The translations under genes and the position numbers were made by a program. A stretch of DNA of 6,407 nucleotides from Caldifarciminota bacterium (lineage in GTDB: Bacteria > Hydrothermota > Tepidihabitantia > B3-TA06), in assembly GCA_014729665.1 (NCBI GenBank), contig WJJO01000092.1, forward strand, positions 1 through 6,407. The letters are read 5' to 3'. Below are positions 1 through 5,783 of this stretch, piece by piece. Every line of letters starts with the position of its first letter. Position 1 is the stretch's first letter. The notes below the pieces were generated by a model. The model ran no database searches. It was not told where the DNA came from and saw only the letters and a program-made list of their open reading frames with translations.

Positions 1-156
1 ACGGTATACTTCGCTACCGAGGGTGAAAGGATAGAACTAACCCACCGTGCATCCTCGCGCATGGCCTTCGCACTCGGGACATTGAAAGCTATACGTTTCG
101 TTTCAGATAGCCCAAAAGGCTTCTACGAATTTTCATCCCTGCTGGAGGAAATGTGA
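1..156 (+). CDS. dapB: 4-hydroxy-tetrahydrodipicolinate reductase, C-terminal end (partial at 5' side)
   Basis: The reading frame is open from the first base and stops at TGA 154-156, giving the last 51 residues of a protein whose start lies outside the window. The visible part contains GERIELTHRASSRMAFA (about residues 8-24 of the fragment), which matches the conserved C-terminal block of DapB (E. coli has GERLEITHKASSRMTFA). It is followed by the usual short tail ending in a Gly-Phe-Tyr step. DapB is a cytoplasmic NAD(P)H-dependent reductase that makes tetrahydrodipicolinate in lysine/diaminopimelate synthesis. The NAD(P)H-binding N-terminal domain and the catalytic His/Lys motif are outside the window and cannot be checked. 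The next gene, dapL, uses this enzyme's product and overlaps its stop codon by 4 bases, which supports the call. Confidence 0.9.
   Translation, partial: TVYFATEGERIELTHRASSRMAFALGTLKAIRFVSDSPKGFYEFSSLLEEM
144..148 (+). promoter_or_regulatory. Ribosome binding site of dapL
   Basis: GGAGG lies inside the end of dapB, four bases before the GTG at 153. It supports the GTG start in the GTGA overlap over any later in-frame start. The position implies that dapL translation is coupled to dapB. Confidence 0.6.
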
Positions 157-1298
157 GAGAGGTTGCCAACAGACTGGAACTCTTACCGGAATACCTTTTT
201 GCCGAACTCGATGCCGCAAAGGCTTCATACGGAGAAGGGGTCATCGATTTCGGTGTAGGTAATCCTGACCGGCCTACCCATCCCGAGATTATTAACGCGC
301 TCGTGCGCGCGGTAGCCGATCACAACACACACAGGTATCCGGACTACCAGGGAACCCTGACCCTTCGCCGCGACATCTGCTCCTGGTACAAGACCCGGTT
401 CGGGGTGGAAATCGATCCAGAGACCGAGGTATGCGTACTCATCGGCTCAAAGGAAGGAATAAGTCATCTAATATGGGGGCTTGTGAATCCTGATGAAGAG
501 GTCATATACCCCGATCCATCATACCCCGTATACCGCAATCAGACCCTTCTGGCCGGAGGTTCATCCACGCCTGCTCCGCTTCTTGAGGAAAACCAGTATC
601 TTATGCAGATCCAGCGACTGAGGGCTACGCAGAAAACCAAGTTGTTGATTCTTAACTATCCGTCCAATCCCACGGGTGCGGTCTCGACACCTATACATTT
701 TTCCGAGGCGGTGCAGTTTGCCCGCAGCCACAATCTGTGGCTGGTTAACGACAACTGTTATTCCGAGATATACTTCGACGATCCGCCTCCGAGCGTACTA
801 TCGGTACCCGGCGCCAAGGATTGTGCGGTGGAGTTCGGCTCCTTTTCCAAAACCTTTAACATGGCCGGGTGGCGCCTGGGCTTTGCGGTGGGTAACCCGC
901 GGATGATAGATGCCCTTAAGCGAATTAAGACCAACACCGACTCGGGTCCCTTCACCGCAATCCAGCGCGCTGCACAAACCGCTATCGAATTGACCGAAGG
1001 GATTGCCCCGGGGATTCGTAAACTCTACAAGGCAAGGCGCGGTACACTGTTATCCGGCCTGAATAGATTGGGCTGGATAATGCCTCCACCGAAGGCAACC
1101 TTCTACGTATGGGCGCGGATACCGAAGAAAGGCCAGACCTCACTCGGATTTGCGAAACGTATGCTCGCTGATACCGGGGTTCTGGTTACACCGGGCATAG
1201 GCTTTGGAGAAGCCGGTGAAGGATACGTACGCTTCTCGTTAACCCTTGAAAGGGCCCAGATCGAAGAGGCTGTAGACAGGCTAGCGAAATGGCTATAG
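153..1298 (+). CDS. dapL: LL-diaminopimelate aminotransferase (DapL), PLP-dependent class I/II
   Basis: This 381-residue cytoplasmic enzyme transfers an amino group from glutamate to tetrahydrodipicolinate, giving LL-diaminopimelate in one step. Fold-type I aminotransferase landmarks are all present: GSK (98-100) for cofactor phosphate binding, NYPSNPTG (168-175), the D200/Y203 pair that contacts the PLP ring, and the Schiff-base lysine K233 in SFSKTFNMAGWRLGF. R360 in GYVRFSL is the expected carboxylate-binding arginine. DapL-like features are the N-terminal LPEYLFAELD (11-20), GVGNPDRPTHP (34-44), HRYPDYQG (60-67) and TDSGPF (262-267). The length suits the shorter bacterial/archaeal DapL2 type. 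The GTG start is chosen because it has a ribosome binding site and overlaps the dapB stop as GTGA. Its 3' end overlaps the aspartate kinase gene by 10 bases. Another aminotransferase specificity is possible from motifs alone, but the dapB neighbour makes DapL strongly preferred. Confidence 0.9.
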   Translation: MREVANRLELLPEYLFAELDAAKASYGEGVIDFGVGNPDRPTHPEIINALVRAVADHNTHRYPDYQGTLTLRRDICSWYKTRFGVEIDPETEVCVLIGSKEGISHLIWGLVNPDEEVIYPDPSYPVYRNQTLLAGGSSTPAPLLEENQYLMQIQRLRATQKTKLLILNYPSNPTGAVSTPIHFSEAVQFARSHNLWLVNDNCYSEIYFDDPPPSVLSVPGAKDCAVEFGSFSKTFNMAGWRLGFAVGNPRMIDALKRIKTNTDSGPFTAIQRAAQTAIELTEGIAPGIRKLYKARRGTLLSGLNRLGWIMPPPKATFYVWARIPKKGQTSLGFAKRMLADTGVLVTPGIGFGEAGEGYVRFSLTLERAQIEEAVDRLAKWL

Positions 1299-2512
1299 CG
1301 GTAATGAAGTTCGGCGGACGTTCTTTGGCAACCACCAGACATCTTAAGAAGGTAGCAGCCTATCTCGCCGAAAGGGCCGTCAAAGACAGCCTCGCGGTGG
1401 TAGTATCCGCCATGGGCTCCCAGACCGACGAACTGGGTGCCATGGCCAGAAAGGTGGTAAAGAAACCCTGCGGAAGAGAACTCGACATGCTTCTGACCGC
1501 GGGTGAGCGCATAACCATGAGCCTTCTGGCGATGGCGCTTTGTGAAAAAGGGGTTAAGGCCCGATCGTTTACAGGCTCCCAGGTCGGTATTCACACCGAC
1601 GAGAGTTACAACAACGCTCGCATACTCTTCGTTCGCGGTCACCGCCTCCGTCAGACCCTTGATGCCGGAGAGATTCCCATAGTGGCCGGTTTTCAGGGCG
1701 TAAGTGCAGAAGGTAAAGAGGTTACGACACTGGGCAGGGGAGGTTCCGATACGACTGCGGTGGCCTTGGCACGTTTCCTCGAAGCAGATTCATGCGAGCT
1801 CTACAAGGCGGTAAAGGGGTTCTGCGCAGCAGATCCCGAAACCTTCCCCCGCGTCAAGAAAGTTGACAGGATAACCTACTCCGAACTGGTCGAACTTTCA
1901 GATTACGGAGCAAGGATTCTTCATCCGCGTGCCGCTTCCCTGGCCATGCGTTACAAGGTTCCCCTTGAGGTTAAATCGAGCCGAAATCCACACAGCCCGG
2001 GACTCAAGGTCAGGCAGATGGAGATCATCGAGGAAAGATTCGTGCGGGCGGTAACCCACATGAAGGGTCTTATTCGCTTTACGGTAAAGGACGTTCCCAA
2101 GAATCCGGAGGTGATAACCCAGGCTATATCCCGCATCGCCGATGCCGGGGTACGTATCTTCTTCTACTCTCACGGACATCCACAGGCGGCGGAGTTTGAT
2201 CTTGCATTCGTTGTATCGCGCGACGATTTCCAGACAACCGGAAAGATACTGGAGGCGTTCAAACGGGAAACCGGTGCGGTCGGGCTGTCGATAATGAAAG
2301 GGATATCCGCGGTCTCCCTTGTAGGCCCCGGTTCCGGAAAAGACAGCCTGATAACCAAAAGGGCATTCAAGGCCCTTCGCGAAGAAGACGTTCACATAGA
2401 GGCTTTTACGACATCGGAGTTGAAACTAACCTTTTTTCTCAGAGCACGCAGCCTAAGTAAAGCGATTGAAAGGCTGCTTGATGAATTTAATTTAATGGAG
2501 AGGTTGGAATGA
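1289..2512 (+). CDS. lysC: Aspartate kinase with two C-terminal ACT modules, divergent nucleotide site
   Basis: Aspartate kinase phosphorylates aspartate with ATP, the first step toward lysine, threonine and methionine. The 407 residues align without large gaps to the Corynebacterium/Bacillus type. Residues 1-240 form the amino-acid-kinase domain: KFGG 7-10, VVSAMGSQTDEL 38-49, LLTAGERI 68-75, FTGSQVGIHTD 94-104, VAGFQGVS 132-139 and TTLGRGGSDTTAVAL 146-160. About 255-407 hold two ACT modules, the second containing VSLVGPGSG (342-350) and the TSELKL signature (375-380), so feedback control by lysine and/or threonine is likely. Oddities: the usual KFGGTS/KYGGSS reads KFGGRS, and the normally conserved YTDVDGVYTADPR reads YKAVKGFCAADPE (172-184), altering residues that contact ATP in family structures. 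The frame is intact there, so this is not a frameshift. The ATG at 1289 fits the family N-terminus; a weak GACAGG lies 8 bases upstream. An alternative is an enzyme with altered nucleotide use or a regulatory paralogue. Confidence 0.88.
   Translation: MAIAVMKFGGRSLATTRHLKKVAAYLAERAVKDSLAVVVSAMGSQTDELGAMARKVVKKPCGRELDMLLTAGERITMSLLAMALCEKGVKARSFTGSQVGIHTDESYNNARILFVRGHRLRQTLDAGEIPIVAGFQGVSAEGKEVTTLGRGGSDTTAVALARFLEADSCELYKAVKGFCAADPETFPRVKKVDRITYSELVELSDYGARILHPRAASLAMRYKVPLEVKSSRNPHSPGLKVRQMEIIEERFVRAVTHMKGLIRFTVKDVPKNPEVITQAISRIADAGVRIFFYSHGHPQAAEFDLAFVVSRDDFQTTGKILEAFKRETGAVGLSIMKGISAVSLVGPGSGKDSLITKRAFKALREEDVHIEAFTTSELKLTFFLRARSLSKAIERLLDEFNLMERLE
2006..2020 (+). promoter_or_regulatory. 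Possible internal translation start for a separate ACT (beta) subunit
   Basis: AAGG (2006-2009) is followed after 8 bases by an in-frame ATG at 2018, codon 244 of the aspartate kinase gene. Starting here would give a 164-residue protein of only the ACT region. In Bacillus, Corynebacterium and Thermus aspartate kinases the beta subunit arises from an in-frame internal start at nearly this position and has nearly this length. The match in position is seen; its use here is inferred and the ribosome binding site is modest. Confidence 0.35.
2497..2503 (+). promoter_or_regulatory. Ribosome binding site of the glycerate kinase gene
   Basis: GGAGAGG sits five bases before the ATG at 2509, inside the last codons of the aspartate kinase gene. 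It fixes the start of the next gene in the ATGA overlap and suggests translational coupling. Confidence 0.65.
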
Positions 2513-3621
2513 TAGTTGTTGCCCCAACGGCATATAAGGAGGCTTTGGGACCTGTGGCCGCTTCTCGGGCTATTGCTACAGGTCTTAAAAGCAGTCTTAA
2601 GAAGGAAAAGATAGAACTTTACCCCCTGTCAGACGGCGGTGACGGGTTTTTGGAGTGCATATCATATTATCTAAAGGGTCAAAGATTGAGAAACGTATCG
2701 TTGACCGTTTCCGATCCATACGGAGAAAAGTTGAAGACTCAGGCATTAGTCAGAGACAAGCAGGCATTTCTGGAATCGGCGTCAATCCTCGGTCTGCGGC
2801 TTCTCAGCGAAGAGGAAAGGAATCCATTGAAAACCACATCCAGGGGTCTGGGAGAGGCTGTAGTAGAGCTCTTGAACCGCGGGATGGAGGAGGTTATCGT
2901 AGGCCTGGGAGGAAGCAGTACTATCGACGGAGGAAAGGGGGCCCTGGAGGTCCTGGGTATCAGATTCCTTGATGAAAATGACAAGCCTCTTGGTGAGGGT
3001 CCATGCGAGTTCTCGCGTCTGGCAAGGGTTGACACCTCAGGATTGGACGAAAGGATCAAACGCCAGGTGCAGATACTCTGGGATGTTGACAATCCCTTAC
3101 TCGGCCCGCATGGTGTTCTTGTTTACGCCCCGCAGAAGGGGGCATCCGAGGACGATATGGAAAAACTTGAAACCGCATTGTCCAGATATGCCGAGATTAC
3201 CGAATTGGCGATTGCTCATCGCCTGGATCATCGCAGGGGTATGGGTGCTGCGGGAGGAATAGCCTTCGGGTTTGCAGCGCTGACAGGATGTAAAACCATG
3301 AGCGGTGCCGATTTCCTTTTAAGACTCTCGGGATTGAGGGATTTATTAAAGAAGGAGGACGTAATCATCTCCGGCGAGGGAAAGCTCGATAAGCAGAGCC
3401 TTTCCTACAAGGTTGTGGGTTCACTTCGCCGCCTTCCGCACAGCAGACTGATTCTCTTGTGCGGCGAGATAGCGGTCCAGATTGCGCCCAGGGACAAAAG
3501 GACCGCCGCGTTATCAATACAGCCCGGTCCTATCGATAAAACCCAGGCGATGAAGAAAACAAAGGAATATCTTAAACGGGCGGCCAGCCAGATTGGCAGA
3601 CTGCTTTCCTCCGGCAATTAG
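2509..3621 (+). CDS. Glycerate kinase, GlxK/GarK family
   Basis: Members phosphorylate D-glycerate with ATP, usually to 2-phosphoglycerate, feeding lower glycolysis. The 370 residues are close to the family's usual 370-390. Family blocks appear in order: SDGGDGFLE (41-49), VGLGGSSTIDGG (131-142), WDVDNPLLGPHG (191-202) with APQKGA (207-212), GMGAAGGIAFGF (244-255), DVIISGEGKLDKQSL (284-298), LLCGE (316-320), and the typical C-terminal SIQPGPID (336-343). The N-terminal loop, usually DSFKGS, reads TAYKEA (7-12), keeping the lysine but losing the aspartate. Start and stop are firm: ATG with a good ribosome binding site, TAG at 3619-3621. The gene overlaps aspartate kinase by 4 bases and is followed after 11 bases by the next kinase. 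Why it sits in a lysine operon is not evident; no glyoxylate or serine-cycle gene is visible. Which phosphate position is used cannot be read from sequence. Confidence 0.87.
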   Translation: MIVVAPTAYKEALGPVAASRAIATGLKSSLKKEKIELYPLSDGGDGFLECISYYLKGQRLRNVSLTVSDPYGEKLKTQALVRDKQAFLESASILGLRLLSEEERNPLKTTSRGLGEAVVELLNRGMEEVIVGLGGSSTIDGGKGALEVLGIRFLDENDKPLGEGPCEFSRLARVDTSGLDERIKRQVQILWDVDNPLLGPHGVLVYAPQKGASEDDMEKLETALSRYAEITELAIAHRLDHRRGMGAAGGIAFGFAALTGCKTMSGADFLLRLSGLRDLLKKEDVIISGEGKLDKQSLSYKVVGSLRRLPHSRLILLCGEIAVQIAPRDKRTAALSIQPGPIDKTQAMKKTKEYLKRAASQIGRLLSSGN

Positions 3622-3632
3622 GGGCGGCTGAA

Positions 3633-5189
3633 GTGGATTCAGAAAAGCTGCTTCAGGCAATGAATAACCCCGATTTCTACCCCCATCGAGTAAAAAAGGT
3701 TCGTATGGAACAAACACATACGGCCTGGGTTTTTCTGACAGGCACACGCGCCTACAAGGTCAAGAAACCGGTCAACTTCGGTTTCCTGGACTTCTCTACA
3801 CTCAAGAAACGCAAGGAGTTTTGCACGAGGGAGGTCGAACTTAACCGTGAGTTATCTGACCTTTATATCGGTGTGGAGCCCTTGAGTAAAGATGATAAAG
3901 GAAATCTTAGATTGGGGGGTACTGAGGAGGATGCTATCGAATACACGGTGGTGATGAGGGAGATACCTCAAGAGGATATGATGAGTGTTAAGATGGAAGA
4001 AGGCAAGGTATACTACGAAACCATTAATGAACTGGCCCAAAATATAGCCCGATTTCATAAACAGGCGAAGACCTCGGGGGAGATAACCGAACAAGGTTCA
4101 CTTGAGAGCGTACGCTTCAACTGGGAGGAGAACTTCACCCAGACCGAGAACGTCCGGGACGTTACCATCGGTAAAGACGATTTCGCCTTTATCAAGGGAA
4201 AAATCGAACGTTTCCTTTCCGAAAATGCCAAGGCCTTCCGTGCCAGGGAGGATGAAGGAATGATCCGCTACTGCCACGGGGATCTCCATTCGGGGAACGT
4301 ATTCATAAGCGATGATAAGATACATATATTCGACCGAATCGAATTTAATCTCAGATTTGCATGCTCGGATACCGCCGCCGATTTAGCGTTCATGACAATG
4401 GATTTAGATTATCATAATAATAGGGGGCTTTCTGACTTCCTCCTCGACAGGTACCTTGAGTACACCGGCGACTGGGGGATGCTCCGTTTCCACGATTTCT
4501 TTCGCTGCTACAGGGCATACGTGAGGGGAAAGGTTACGGGTTTTATGCTTTCCCAGAATCCTTCCAGGCCTGAAGAGATAAAAGACAAGGCCCGCTCGTA
4601 CTTCGATCTGGCTGGGATTTACGCTTCCACCCTGTTCGATAAGCCGAAGTTGATGGTATTCTACGGTCTTCCCGGCACCGGTAAATCCTTTATCTCCGCA
4701 AGAACCAGGGACTTTACCAACGCGGTACACCTGCGTTCTGACCTGCTCAGACGCGGATTGGCGGGCGTTACCTACAACCAGCATCACTACGCGGATTTCG
4801 GCCAGGAGCTTTACTCACGGGGCGTAAGCGAGAAGGTGTACGAGGGCTTAAGGGAACGTTCTGTCAGGTATCTTTCCCAGGGTCAATCTGTCATTCTCGA
4901 TGCAACCTACGGCAAGGCTGAGAGAAGAAGGCGTCTGGCCGAAACCATGGGGAAGTTGGGAATCGATACGTATTTCATAAGATGCCAGGCTCCGGATGAT
5001 GTGGTGCGCGAAAGGATCGAGTCGCGGGACAGAAAGGATCCCCTCTCGGATGCAACCTGGGATATATACCAGAAGATGAAGGAAGGCTTTGAACCTGAGG
5101 AGCATATAGATTTCAGCATCCTTCAAACCGACAGTCGGGCGGAAAGTCTAGAAACGATAGTGTCGAAAATCATCAACCCTTCGGAATAA
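3633..5189 (+). CDS. Bifunctional APH-like kinase / P-loop kinase fusion protein, substrate unknown
   Basis: This 518-residue soluble protein has two domains. Residues about 10-330 resemble the aminoglycoside-phosphotransferase-like kinase fold: N-lobe with FLTGTRAYKVKKPVNFGFLDF (34-54, lysines 42, 44 and 45 candidate ATP ligands), catalytic loop CHGDLHSGNVF (214-224) with D217 as likely base and N222, and a metal-binding IFDRIEFN (232-239, D234). Residues about 338-515 form a P-loop kinase domain: Walker A GLPGTGKS (345-352), RSD (368-370), and ILDATYG (421-427) as the second acidic strand, resembling zeta-toxin/gluconate-kinase-like enzymes. This architecture is known (COG2187 joined to COG0645) and widespread, but I know of no established substrate. 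It is not evidence of aminoglycoside resistance. The GTG at 3633 is chosen over the ATG at 3660 because family members keep residues before the FYPH segment, and GGGGCGG lies five bases upstream. The sigma factor gene follows after three bases. Confidence 0.82.
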   Translation: MDSEKLLQAMNNPDFYPHRVKKVRMEQTHTAWVFLTGTRAYKVKKPVNFGFLDFSTLKKRKEFCTREVELNRELSDLYIGVEPLSKDDKGNLRLGGTEEDAIEYTVVMREIPQEDMMSVKMEEGKVYYETINELAQNIARFHKQAKTSGEITEQGSLESVRFNWEENFTQTENVRDVTIGKDDFAFIKGKIERFLSENAKAFRAREDEGMIRYCHGDLHSGNVFISDDKIHIFDRIEFNLRFACSDTAADLAFMTMDLDYHNNRGLSDFLLDRYLEYTGDWGMLRFHDFFRCYRAYVRGKVTGFMLSQNPSRPEEIKDKARSYFDLAGIYASTLFDKPKLMVFYGLPGTGKSFISARTRDFTNAVHLRSDLLRRGLAGVTYNQHHYADFGQELYSRGVSEKVYEGLRERSVRYLSQGQSVILDATYGKAERRRRLAETMGKLGIDTYFIRCQAPDDVVRERIESRDRKDPLSDATWDIYQKMKEGFEPEEHIDFSILQTDSRAESLETIVSKIINPSE

Positions 5190-5192
5190 ACA

Positions 5193-5783
5193 GTGCCTTC
5201 ATCTGTATTACAAGATGAGAAGGCGCGTTCGGCAAAAAAGAATGATGAACCGCCTGACGAGGAAAAGAAACTACTGGCCAAGGCTAAGCACGGAGACGCC
5301 GAGGCCTTCGGAAAACTGGTTGAAAGTTATCAACGAAGGGTATATACAGTGATCTACAGGTTCGTAAGAAATCATAACGATGCAGACGATCTGGCGCAGG
5401 AGTCCTTTATAAGGGCATATAAGGCTATAGATCGTTTCGACTTGCGTTATCCTTTCGGGCCATGGATGTACCGTATAGCGATCAATCTTACCCTCAACTA
5501 TTTGAAGAAACGGAAGTTAAAGATCGTGGATTCCGATTTAGCGCGTCAGTCCTCGGGCAAAAATCCTGCCTCGAAATGGAAGCAGGATGAAACCAGACAC
5601 AGGGTGCATAAGGCGATTGCCGGTCTGCCGATTAAGCTGAGGCACGTACTCGTCTTGCGTGTATACGAAAACTGGCCTTACGCCCAGATTGCCGAGGTGC
5701 TCGAATTGCCTATAGGGACGGTGATGTCGCGTCTCTCGCGCGCCAGGGAGGTATTGAAAGAAGAGTTAGGAGAATTACTGTGA
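5193..5783 (+). CDS. ECF-type RNA polymerase sigma factor (sigma-70 family, group 4)
   Basis: The 196-residue protein directs RNA polymerase to a specific promoter set, typically in response to envelope or other stress. A charged Lys/Glu-rich N-terminal stretch (1-30) precedes sigma region 2 (about 39-108), with DADDLAQESFIRAY (63-76) and the PFGPWMYRIAIN segment (87-98) typical of core binding and -10 recognition. After a linker, region 4 (about 135-193) contains LPIKLRHVLVLR (145-156) and the helix-turn-helix YAQIAEVLELPIGTVMSRLSR (163-183) for -35 recognition. Regions 1 and 3 are absent, as in ECF factors. The GTG at 5193 is the only ATG/GTG/TTG between the in-frame stop at 5187 and region 2, so this start is effectively forced although its ribosome binding site is weak. 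The gene overlaps the putative anti-sigma gene by 4 bases, the usual arrangement for an ECF factor and its partner. Its target promoters are unknown. Confidence 0.92.
   Translation: MPSSVLQDEKARSAKKNDEPPDEEKKLLAKAKHGDAEAFGKLVESYQRRVYTVIYRFVRNHNDADDLAQESFIRAYKAIDRFDLRYPFGPWMYRIAINLTLNYLKKRKLKIVDSDLARQSSGKNPASKWKQDETRHRVHKAIAGLPIKLRHVLVLRVYENWPYAQIAEVLELPIGTVMSRLSRAREVLKEELGELL
5768..5773 (+). promoter_or_regulatory. Ribosome binding site of the anti-sigma factor gene
   Basis: AGGAGA lies six bases before the GTG at 5780, within the last codons of the sigma factor gene. With the GTGA overlap it supports coupled production of the sigma factor and its probable inhibitor. Confidence 0.6.

Noticed and set aside
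1103..1642. A 179-codon open frame on the minus strand across the dapL/aspartate kinase junction
   Set aside because: Both plus-strand frames are strongly conserved proteins; the antisense translation shows no recognisable motif, so it is a shadow of coding bias.
1898..2395. A 165-codon minus-strand open frame inside the aspartate kinase gene
   Set aside because: It lies fully opposite conserved ACT-region codons and has no family motifs.
3633..4650. Aminoglycoside resistance gene
   Set aside because: The HGDLH motif only marks the APH-like kinase fold; the fusion to a P-loop kinase and the FDRIEFN motif place it in a separate family without known resistance function.
4897..5062. Repeated string GATGCAACCT near 4899 and 5049
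   Set aside because: It is a short coincidence of Asp-Ala-Thr codons within one gene, without further similarity in the flanks.
5181..5195. Possible readthrough fusion of the kinase gene with the sigma factor gene, which share a reading frame
   Set aside because: A normal TAA stop separates them and each protein is complete at family length; the shared frame is expected by chance one time in three.
5320..5348. TTGAAA-17 bases-TATACA, resembling a sigma-70 promoter
   Set aside because: It lies inside the codons for sigma region 2 (V43 to T52), where the residues explain the bases; it would start transcription within the gene and has no other support, though it might conceivably serve the anti-sigma gene.
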